This document shows positions 57,307-63,620 of a DNA stretch of 64,000 bases, in pieces. The stretch covers positions 29,346 to 93,345 of the forward strand of contig NZ_CXOO01000033.1 in assembly GCF_001269385.1 (NCBI RefSeq). The letters run 5' to 3'. Source of the stretch: Limnohabitans sp. DM1 (GTDB lineage Bacteria; Pseudomonadota; Gammaproteobacteria; Burkholderiales; Burkholderiaceae_C). The position numbers were made by a program, and so were the translations under genes. Every line of letters begins with the position of its first letter. Position 1 is the stretch's first letter. The notes beneath the pieces are model-generated. The model made no database searches, was not told the DNA's origin, and saw only the letters and a program-made list of their open reading frames with translations.

Positions 57307-57583
57307 CCCTCGCGCTTTTTTGTGGGATGTGCGTGAAGCGGCGTTGTCCATCCAAACCTTCACAACAGGGTTGGACGTTACCGCCTACCAAAATAATGAA
57401 CTGGTTCAGGCAGCCGTTGAACGCAAATTTGAAGTAATTGGGGAAGCCCTGAACCAACTCTCCAAATTGGATGCAGCCATGGCCGCACAGCTGCCCGACT
57501 TGCCTCAAATTGTGGCGTTTCGCAACCAACTGATACACGGCTACGCCACGGTCAACCCCAGCACGGTGTGGACCATTATTTAA
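57296..57583 (+). CDS. HEPN (DUF86, HepT-like) toxin, C-terminally shortened
   Basis: 95 residues. The ribonuclease motif R-x4-H-x-Y is seen in FRNQLIHGYATV. DUF86 proteins are usually about 110-120 residues. Here a TAA at 57581-57583 cuts the protein, but the same frame continues to TAA at 57640 as QSLPGLITVVQALLGEQP, which looks like the normal last helix. The toxin may therefore be a nonsense mutant missing its C-terminal helix. It overlaps its nucleotidyltransferase partner. Confidence 0.8.
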   Translation: MQRDPRAFLWDVREAALSIQTFTTGLDVTAYQNNELVQAAVERKFEVIGEALNQLSKLDAAMAAQLPDLPQIVAFRNQLIHGYATVNPSTVWTII

Positions 57584-57680
57584 CAGTCTCTGCCTGGCTT
57601 GATCACCGTTGTTCAAGCTTTGCTGGGCGAGCAACCTTAAATCAAGCTTGCAAGAAACCCCGAGCTTCAAGTCAGCATCC

Positions 57681-57971
57681 ATGCGCCCCTCCCAAGCACT
57701 CAGCCAACACCGCGACGCCGTCTGCCAAGCCGCAGCACGTCATCGCGTGGCGAATCCGCGCGTGTTTGGTTCGGCTCTGCATGGACACGACGTCGAGGGC
57801 AGCGACTTGGATTTATTGGTCGACCCTCTGCCCGGCACCACGCTGTTTGACCTGGGTGGCTTGCAAGACGAATTGCAGACCTTGTTGGGTGTGTCCGTGG
57901 ATGTGCTCACGCCCAAAGACTTGCCTCCCAAGTTTCGGGATGCGGTGGTGCAAGAAGCCCGCCCGCTATAA
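57681..57971 (+). CDS. Nucleotidyltransferase domain protein, orphan of a second MNT/HEPN pair
   Basis: 96 residues. The active site is RVFGSALHGHDVEGSDLDLLVD. It begins MRPSQALSQHRDAVCQAA, and the start is shared by the truncated paralogue at 60604. Its HEPN partner has been deleted; only the partner's last codons survive at 57971-58048. With no toxin left it is an orphan antitoxin-type protein. Confidence 0.85.
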   Translation: MRPSQALSQHRDAVCQAAARHRVANPRVFGSALHGHDVEGSDLDLLVDPLPGTTLFDLGGLQDELQTLLGVSVDVLTPKDLPPKFRDAVVQEARPL

Positions 57972-58048
57972 AAGCCGTGGTTTGGGACACGCTGCAAACA
58001 GCCCTGCCCAAACTGAAAATTCAGCTCGATTCCTTCGTCTCTGAGTGA
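57971..58048 (+). pseudogene. C-terminal scar of a HEPN (DUF86) gene
   Basis: The frame reads KAVVWDTLQTALPKLKIQLD, then a short tail and TGA. VWDTLQ...LPKLK is a typical DUF86 C-terminus. Everything upstream is lost. The scar runs straight into DUF924 tail c. Confidence 0.6.
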
Positions 58049-58066
58049 GCCGGGGTCGGGGTTTTG
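58042..58066 (+). repeat. DUF924 3'-end fragment, tail c
   Basis: Contains gagccggggtcggggtttt, the last bases of DUF924 genes, without the upstream part. The following agcctgactggcaagtg also resembles the bases after tail a. TumE begins 64 bp later. Confidence 0.85.
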
Positions 58067-58080
58067 AGCCTGACTGGCAA

Positions 58081-58130
58081 GTGTTGTCATTCTTGACAAC
58101 ACACAAGCTGTGTTGGCACAATAGCCAACA
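58081..58130 (+). promoter_or_regulatory. Two palindromes upstream of the TumE/TumA operon
   Basis: GTGTTGTC-N6-GACAACAC (58081-58102) and TGTTGGC-N6-GCCAACA (58111-58130) are perfect inverted repeats just before the ATG. They are probable operators for autoregulation by the antitoxin. Confidence 0.65.
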
Positions 58131-58414
58131 TGCCCGCTGAACTGATCACCCGATTCAAGAACATCACGCCCGATGGTGGCGTGATTGAGCTGGTGGTCTG
58201 GCGGGTGCCCACGCCAGTTCCACCCACCGAGCACGGTTTTAAATACCGTGCGGTCTATGCCAAGGATGGCGTTCGCATCGTTGGGTTTGACAACGAGCGG
58301 GGCAAAGGCGACCACTGCCATTTGGACGGGCAAGAGATGCCTTACAGATTCGCAGGCGTGGATCAACTGGTGGAAGACTTCATTGCCGCTGTAGCGGCCA
58401 GGAGAACAACATGA
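58130..58414 (+). CDS. TumE-like (DUF6516) toxin
   Basis: 94 residues. The protein has the DUF6516/TumE layout: IELVVWRVPTPVPPTEHGFKYRAVYAKDG, then the charged GDHCHLDGQEMPYRF and a helical end. TumE-TumA was described as a TA pair with a ribosome-dependent ribonuclease-like toxin. This family assignment is from recognition, not search. It is coupled to the next gene by ATGA. Confidence 0.75.
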   Translation: MPAELITRFKNITPDGGVIELVVWRVPTPVPPTEHGFKYRAVYAKDGVRIVGFDNERGKGDHCHLDGQEMPYRFAGVDQLVEDFIAAVAARRTT

Positions 58415-58764
58415 CCGAACGTTTTTTGACCATCACTTTGCAACCCGACTGGCAAGCCGGTTTGCGTGCAGCTGCCCAAGCGGCACAGAAAAGCACTTAC
58501 CAAGGCGAGGTGCTCAATTTTGAAAGCCCAGGTCATTTCTTTGGACAGCTGACCGAAAAGCGCTGGGCACTGGTGCGCACCGCGCAAGGCAAGGGCGAGC
58601 TGTCGGTGCGCGAATTGGCCCGCTTGGTGGACCGCGACGTCAAGCGCGTGCACGAAGACGTGGTGGTGCTGGCCGACCTGGGGCTGCTGGAGCGCACCGA
58701 GTCTGGCGGGGTGGTCTGTCCTTACTCGTCCATGCACATCGACATGTATCTCAAAGCAGCATGA
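58411..58764 (+). CDS. TumA-like antitoxin/transcriptional regulator
   Basis: 117 residues. The C-terminal winged HTH is SVRELARLVDRDVKRVHEDV, typical of HVO_A0114/TumA-type regulators. It should repress the operon through the palindromes at 58081-58130 and neutralise the DUF6516 protein. Its stop overlaps the ATG of the intact DUF924 gene (ATGA), so DUF924 copy 2 is translated from the same message. Confidence 0.8.
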   Translation: MTERFLTITLQPDWQAGLRAAAQAAQKSTYQGEVLNFESPGHFFGQLTEKRWALVRTAQGKGELSVRELARLVDRDVKRVHEDVVVLADLGLLERTESGGVVCPYSSMHIDMYLKAA

Positions 58765-59315
58765 ACTCAGCTGTCATGCAGCCCCAAACCATCCTCCAGT
58801 TCTGGTTCACCGAACTCACCCCCAAGCACCACTTCGCCAAAGACCCCGCCTTGGACGAAGCCATCCGCACCTACTTCGGGGCCACGCTGGAGGCTGCAGC
58901 GCGGTGTGAGTTGTTTGCCTGGCGCGCCACGCACGAGGGGCGCTTGGCCGAGATCTTGGTGCTCGACCAGTTCTCGCGCAACGTTTACCGCGACACCCCC
59001 CAAGCCTTTGCGCAAGACGCGCTGGCCTTGGCGCTGGCGCAAGAGCTGGTGGCCAGTGGGCAGGACCGCAGCCTGCCCTTGGCGCAGCGCAGCTTTGCCT
59101 ACATGCCCTACATGCACAGCGAGTCCGCCCTGGTGCACACCCAAGCCGCCCTCTTGTTCGCGCAGCAGGGCCTCGAAGACACCCTGCGCTTCGAGCAGCG
59201 CCACCAAGCCATCATCGAGCGCTTCGGCCGCTACCCCCACCGCAACGCCATCCTCGGCCGCGAGTCCACGCCCGAAGAGCTGGTGTTTTTGAGTGAGCCG
59301 GGGTCGGAGTTTTAG
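58761..59315 (+). CDS. DUF924 family protein, intact copy 2
   Basis: 184 residues. The DUF924 family is all-helical and has no established function; some relatives resemble TPR-like folds. Conserved segments are ILQFWFTELTPKHHFAKDPA, EILVLDQFSRNVYRDTP, FAYMPYMHSES and FGRYPHRNAILGR. The start at 58761 overlaps TumA's stop; the ATG at 58776 matches the start of copy 1 better. The stop is TAG, which is rare here. This is the only complete copy among six. Confidence 0.9.
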   Translation: MNSAVMQPQTILQFWFTELTPKHHFAKDPALDEAIRTYFGATLEAAARCELFAWRATHEGRLAEILVLDQFSRNVYRDTPQAFAQDALALALAQELVASGQDRSLPLAQRSFAYMPYMHSESALVHTQAALLFAQQGLEDTLRFEQRHQAIIERFGRYPHRNAILGRESTPEELVFLSEPGSEF

Positions 59316-59365
59316 GTCCAAACAGCTGACGTGCTCTGGCGCCCCACAAAATACCCAATTAAGGT

Positions 59366-60010
59366 ATGATCAAACCCATTACGGGTATGATAACCGCTTC
59401 AATCACCTCCTCCATCGCCGACGCACTGTTTTCAAAGGTGCGTCAGCGCGTGCTGGCCGTGCTGTTTGTAGCACCGGACCGCAGCTTCTACACCAACGAA
59501 GTCATTGGCTTGGCTCAGTCGGGCGCAGGGGCTGTGCAGCGCGAATTGGCCGATCTGGCTGCAGCGGGTTTGCTCACGGTGCGCAAACAGGGCAACCAAA
59601 AACACTTTCAGGCCAATGCGGCTTCGCCCGTGTTTGCCGAGTTGCGCGCTCTGGTGCTCAAAACCATGGGGCTGGCCGATGTGCTGCGCGCGGCGCTCTT
59701 GCCGATTGCGCCGCAAATTTCACTGGCGTTTGTGTTTGGCTCCATGGCCAAGCAGCAAGACACCAGCGCCAGCGATGTGGATGTGCTGCTGGTCAGCGAC
59801 ACGCTGAGCTATGGCGATGTGTTTGCGGCGCTGGAGCCCGCCAGCCAAACACTGGGGCGCAGCATCAACCCTGCCTTGTACAGCGCCGCAGATTTTCAGG
59901 CTCGACAGTTGAGTGACAATGCCTTCATCAACCGTGTGATGCAACAGCCAAAGATATGGCTGATCGGCCAGGAGGAGTCACCGCAACATGAGCCCACCCA
60001 CCCCACTTGA
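59366..60010 (+). CDS. Winged-helix nucleotidyltransferase (antitoxin of HEPN pair)
   Basis: 214 residues. An N-terminal winged HTH (about 15-85; SFYTNEVIGLAQSGAGAVQRELADLA) is fused to a nucleotidyltransferase domain with FVFGSMAKQQDTSASDVDVLL. This larger architecture lets the antitoxin act as its own repressor. GGTATGAT occurs twice around the start (59363 and 59384), so ATG 59387 is an alternative start. It overlaps the HEPN gene by 23 bp. Confidence 0.87.
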   Translation: MIKPITGMITASITSSIADALFSKVRQRVLAVLFVAPDRSFYTNEVIGLAQSGAGAVQRELADLAAAGLLTVRKQGNQKHFQANAASPVFAELRALVLKTMGLADVLRAALLPIAPQISLAFVFGSMAKQQDTSASDVDVLLVSDTLSYGDVFAALEPASQTLGRSINPALYSAADFQARQLSDNAFINRVMQQPKIWLIGQEESPQHEPTHPT

Positions 60011-60407
60011 AAACCTGAGCGGCCCCAGCGGCTCGCTCAAAGCTGAGCCACCCGACGCCGCCGAAATAGCGGGTTTGCTGCGAACGGGCAGCACCCGTTT
60101 GAACGATGCAGCCAACCCCACACTGGCGTTGGAAAGCCGCTTTGATCTGGCCTACAACGCTGCACACGCCTTGTGTTTGGCTGGATTGCGAAAGAAAGGC
60201 TTTCGCCCGAGCAACCGTTACATCGTCTTTCAGGCATTGCCACACACACTGGGGCTGGGGCCTGAGGTTTGGCGGGTGCTCGACTTGTGTCACAACAAGC
60301 GCAACCTGGGCGAGTACGAAGGCATGATGGATGTCGATACACGCCTGGTCACCGACCTGATCGCCGCCGCCCAACGCGTTTTGATCGCCCTTCAATCCCC
60401 TGACTGA
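59988..60407 (+). CDS. HEPN-domain toxin partner
   Basis: 139 residues, helical. ESRFDLAYNAAHALCLAGL and LDLCHNKRNLGEYEGMMD match HEPN proteins that pair with winged-helix nucleotidyltransferases. A degenerate R/H active site is suggested by HNKRN, but the classical R-x4-6-H is not obvious. It overlaps its partner, so a TA pair is inferred. The stop lies 66 bp before DUF924 remnant e. Confidence 0.8.
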   Translation: MSPPTPLENLSGPSGSLKAEPPDAAEIAGLLRTGSTRLNDAANPTLALESRFDLAYNAAHALCLAGLRKKGFRPSNRYIVFQALPHTLGLGPEVWRVLDLCHNKRNLGEYEGMMDVDTRLVTDLIAAAQRVLIALQSPD

Positions 60408-60472
60408 ACAGCCATGCCCGTGACAGCGCCGGCGTTCTCGGCAGCGCTGCCTGGGGCTGGAGAAATTTTCAC

Positions 60473-60552
60473 ATGCAACCCCAATCCATCATTCACGCGC
60501 GTCCGCGCCCGAGGATCTGGCGTTTTTGAGTGAGCCGGGGTCGGGGTTTTAG
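60473..60552 (+). pseudogene. DUF924 remnant e (internally deleted)
   Basis: The first codons of a DUF924 gene (MQPQSIIH) join directly to its last 45 bases (CCGAGGATCTGGCG...TTTTAG), out of frame. About 470 bp in between are missing. The core tail sequence is intact. The next module starts 52 bp later. Confidence 0.85.
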
Positions 60553-60603
60553 CCACTCCCCCTTGGGTGAGCCCCGCTGATCAATCGCTTTAAACTACGC
60601 CCC

Positions 60604-60762
60604 ATGCGACCCTCCCAAACACTCAGCCAACACCGCGACGCCGTCTGCCAAGCCGCAGCCCGTTATCGCGTGGCGAACCCACGCGTGTTTGGGTCGGCTT
60701 TTGATGGCCATGACATTGAGGGCAGCGATTTGGATTTCTATGGCAATCAACCGTTTGCTTGA
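60604..60762 (+). pseudogene. Truncated nucleotidyltransferase, paralogue of 57681
   Basis: 52 codons. It is nearly identical to the first half of the gene at 57681 through FGSAFDGHDIEGSDLD, and then diverges into the DUF2442 gene start. The active-site half is kept but the fold is incomplete. Confidence 0.85.
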
Positions 60763-61000
60763 TGTGAAGATCGTCGCAGCCCATCAGTTGGAACTGACTT
60801 TCAGCGACCATACACAGGGCATTTTTGACGGTGCCCTGTACTTAGCTGACCACAAGGGCCCTTTGTTAGAGGCGTTGCGTGACCCGGCTTATTTTTCGAA
60901 ATGCTTTGTAGATGCCGGTGCACTCTGCTGGCCCAACGGGCTGGAACTTTCAGCCGCTCGACTGTATGAGCTGTCTCATGCCGTCAAAGCCGCTGCTTGA
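60740..61000 (+). CDS. DUF2442 domain protein
   Basis: 86 residues. LDVKIVAAHQLELTFSDHTQGIFDGALYL and CWPNGLELSAARLYEL are characteristic of DUF2442, a small fold often paired with DUF4160-type or other toxins and likely an antitoxin. No partner DUF4160 gene is upstream; the truncated nucleotidyltransferase lies there and overlaps the start by 23 bp. A terminator-like hairpin follows at 61051. Confidence 0.8.
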   Translation: MAINRLLDVKIVAAHQLELTFSDHTQGIFDGALYLADHKGPLLEALRDPAYFSKCFVDAGALCWPNGLELSAARLYELSHAVKAAA

Positions 61001-61050
61001 TCAGAAACGATCTCAACAAGGTAACGAACTTTACGAGTTTTCCTAAAATC

Positions 61051-61084
61051 ACGGGGCCGGCATCTATGGTGCTGGCCCCGTTTT
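61051..61084 (+). terminator. Terminator after DUF2442
   Basis: ACGGGGCCGGCA and TGCTGGCCCCGT form a 12-bp stem with one G-T pair and a 7-base loop, followed by TTTT. Confidence 0.75.
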
Positions 61085-61206
61085 GTTGGTCAAGCGGGTG
61101 CACCAGGAAGAACGGCCAGTCACCCCGCACCGCGTTGGAGCAAGGCACACCCGCCCAGCGCGTGATCAATCTGGCGACGGCAGAGGGGCATTGACCGCCT
61201 CTTGCC

Positions 61207-61593
61207 ATGAAATTCAAAGACCAGCATCCACCCATCCTTGAGCTGGCCCCGGGCCAGACCTTTCACCGTGTGCAGCTGACGCGTGCGCGAAAAACGAGCG
61301 TGCGTTCAACGGCCTGTTGTTGGCACCCACAGGTATGAAATCGGGGCGTTTTTGTTTGCCGTCCGAGGCCACGGCCTATTTGGTCGACAGCGAGCACACC
61401 GCCTTGTACGAGTCGATTTTTCGGCGCGATGTGCACAGCCGCTCTCTCGACGAATTGGCCCTCAAGTCGCTGGTGACGTTCACCACAAAAGGCCGTTTGC
61501 GCTTGGCTGATGTGCGGGCGCTGGCCGAGCCCTACCCTGTGCTTCAAGCCCAACGTATCGCCATCACCCAAGCCTTTGCCCAAGAGTTCCGTG
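61207..61593 (+). pseudogene. RES-domain toxin remnant, frameshifted and truncated
   Basis: MKFKDQHPPILELAPGQTFH is followed by a one-base shift in an A-run near 61285. Reading resumes as NGLLLAPTGMKSGRFCLP, YLVDSEHTALYESIFRRD, the RES-family middle. RES toxins degrade NAD. The frame then runs into the dinD remnant at 61594, so the C-terminus is lost. Its usual antitoxin gene is not recognisable upstream. Confidence 0.7.
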
Positions 61594-61757
61594 CTTTTTC
61601 CACTCGTCGGTCAGCTCCTTGCGAATCTCAATAATCTTGAGCCGCTGAGCCGCAAGATTTGCTCGGTGTCCGCCACATCGGTCAGGTATTTTTTGTCGAC
61701 GGCGGGCAATTTCAGTTGGTTAGTGGCACTAACCAACTGACTGCCTTCGGCGATCAG
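61594..61757 (-). pseudogene. dinD (BRO family) remnant
   Basis: Matches two separated parts of the intact dinD at 52719-53603 (about 53091-53150 and 53308-53410), joined by an internal deletion. It includes the same LIAEGSQLVSATNQLKLPA and YLTDVADTEQILRL coding. It is fused to a DUF924 remnant at 61758. Confidence 0.88.
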
Positions 61758-61935
61758 CAAGATCTGGTGGCCAGTGGACAAGAACGCAGCCTGCCCTTGG
61801 CGCAGCGCCACCAAGCCATCACCCTGCGCGTTGGCCGCTACCCCCACCCTTCTATTCCAAATCTGTGCCATCTTGGGCCGCCCGTCCACGCCCGAGGAGC
61901 TGGCGTTTTTGAGTGAGCCGGGGTCGGGGTTTTAA
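61758..61935 (+). pseudogene. DUF924 remnant f (internally deleted)
   Basis: Joins the QDLVASGQERSLPLAQR part of DUF924 to HQAI...GRYPHP and then to its 3' end, with about 100 bp lost between the first two and a frameshift. The tail core gagccggggtcggggtttt is intact, ending TAA. The XRE/AbiEii module follows 76 bp on. Confidence 0.85.
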
Positions 61936-61958
61936 CGCTGACGGTGATAACCCACCGC

Positions 61959-61986
61959 AAAAATGTCCAATATTTTTGACATTTTT
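61959..61986. promoter_or_regulatory. Inverted repeat upstream of the XRE antitoxin gene
   Basis: AAAAATGTC and GACATTTTT (perfect 9-base arms, 10-base spacer) lie 24 bp before the ATG. It is a likely operator for the HTH protein. Confidence 0.65.
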
Positions 61987-62010
61987 TAGCCATGATGCTC
62001 CAATACACCC

Positions 62011-62493
62011 ATGAACCTCGCCGACATTGGCCTTCTCATCCAAGCCCGCCGCGAAGCCTTGGGGCTGTCGCAGGTGCGTTTGGCGCGGCTGTCTGGTTTG
62101 TCGCGTGCCACCATCAACCAGCTGGAAAACGGCAGCTTGGTCGATCTGGGCACGCACCGTTTGTTGGGGCTGTTGCAGTTGCTGGGCATGGATTTGACAG
62201 CGCAAACCCGCACGCCCCCCACACAGGCCTTGACCTTGTTGAGCCAAACCGCCAGCGTGAGCTACAAAACTTCACTCATGCCCGACGCTTTGGCGCAGGC
62301 GCTGGTCAGCGGCGATCTGCCCGATGCGCTTGTGCCTCAGGTGTCCACCTTGCTCGATGAAGCGCCGCTGCCCTTGATCGTCTCGGGCCTTGAGGAGGTC
62401 GCTCAGCGCACCCACACGCCCCCTAAGGCACTCTGGAAAAACCTGACGAATTGGGCTCAGGCTTTGCAGTCACCTCGAGCGGCTTGGGTTTAG
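62011..62493 (+). CDS. XRE-family HTH protein, antitoxin to AbiEii-type toxin
   Basis: 160 residues. The N-terminal HTH is LGLSQVRLARLSGLSRATINQLENG (about 17-41), followed by a helical C-domain. It sits 10 bp upstream of a nucleotidyltransferase of the AbiEii family, so the pair is a type IV-like TA/abortive-infection system. It has lost its partner to an IS insertion. The stop is TAG. Confidence 0.85.
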   Translation: MNLADIGLLIQARREALGLSQVRLARLSGLSRATINQLENGSLVDLGTHRLLGLLQLLGMDLTAQTRTPPTQALTLLSQTASVSYKTSLMPDALAQALVSGDLPDALVPQVSTLLDEAPLPLIVSGLEEVAQRTHTPPKALWKNLTNWAQALQSPRAAWV

Positions 62494-62503
62494 GGTCACG
62501 CGC

Positions 62504-62762
62504 ATGAGCCGCAATACCGAACCCCTTGATCTGCCCCTGGGCATTTGGCAAACACTGTTGCCGCATGCCTTCACCTTGATCGATGAAATTGCCCGTCTAC
62601 TAACGCCCGAACCGTTCTGGACCTTTGGGGGTGGCACGGTGCTGATGCTGCGGCACCAACACCGGATGAGCAAAGACATTGACATTTTTGTACCCGACCC
62701 GCAGTACTTGGGTTTTGTATCGCCTCGCTTGAGCGATGCGGCTGAAAACGTATCACAGGACA
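62504..62762 (+). pseudogene. AbiEii-type nucleotidyltransferase toxin, truncated by IS
   Basis: About 86 codons survive: PFWTFGGGTVLMLRHQHRMS and KDIDIFVPDPQYL show the GG/GS and DxD nucleotidyltransferase site. After SDAAENVSQD the frame enters IS4-family sequence at about 62762 and ends by chance at 62851. Most of the toxin is lost. Confidence 0.85.
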
Positions 62763-63620
62763 GTAGTGTCCGGTTAAAAAGTGAACAAATTCAACTGCTT
62801 AGCGCACTCAGGTGGTGCGGTTGTGTAAGCATCGGTCTGCAAGGCGCATGAAATCGACGTTTTCTCGAAAACAGACACCGACAAAATCTGTAGAAAAGTG
62901 TAGAGCGAGGCCTTCAATTGCAACTCCTTCTTGACAATGGCAATCAGCACCTAAGTGGCCACGGCGCACCAGATTTGCGTCTTGACTGCGTTCTCGCTGG
63001 TGCCCAAAAACTTCTTGATGCGCAGATGCTGCTTGATCCATTTGAAGAACAACTCGACCTGCCAACGGTTCTTGTACAGGGCTGTGATGGTCAACGCTGG
63101 CAGTGTCATGTTGTTGGTCAGAAAGACCAGCACCTTTCCCGTTTGCGGGACCTTGAACTTGATGCGCCGCAAGTGCTCGGGCTAGTCCTTGCTGGCGTAT
63201 TGCCCATTGAGCGCAATGGTCTGATCGCAGACAAGGCCCGTGGTTCTGTCTACAGGGGCCGAGTACACACGCCGGGCGTTCATATTGCTCCTGGCACGGG
63301 TCACGAAGAAGGCGGCGCACTGGTGCATGGTGTACAGGCGAGAGAAGTCCAGATAGCCCCTGTCCATGATGTAGAAAGCGCCCGCCTCGATGGGCAGCAT
63401 GTCCAGCACATGCACATCGTGCATCTTGCCGTCGCTGATGTGGATGAAGGCGGGGATGGAACCGCGCAAGTCCAGCAAGGTGTGCATCTTCACAGCGGCC
63501 TTGGTGGAGCGAAACGGTGCCCAGTCGAACAAACCCAGACACAGGTCGATGGTGGTGGAGTCCAGCGCGTAGACGGTGTTCTTGAGTTCGAGCCCGAGAT
63601 CTTCGTCCAAATAAAGGGCT
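62762..63620 (-). mobile_element. IS4-family insertion sequence fragment with broken transposase
   Basis: The minus strand encodes DDE transposase segments KNTVYALDSTTIDLCLGLF, LHTLLDLRG-type HTLLDLRGSIPAFIHISDG, YIMDRGYLDFSRLYTMHQ and LYKNRWQVELFFKWIKQHL, the DDE/YREK signature of IS4 elements. Two in-frame TAG codons (63182-63184, 62951-62953) replace what relatives have as Tyr. The end of the frame is a TAA at 62774-62776. The N-terminal third is missing, cut off by the ISL3-family sequence at about 63617. One end lies at AGTGTCCGGTTAA near 62763. Confidence 0.88.

Noticed and set aside
55594..61935. Integron with attC sites
   Set aside because: The repeated unit is a coding 3' end of DUF924, not an imperfect palindrome with attC core sites, and the cassettes are multi-gene with their own operators. 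No integron integrase is seen.
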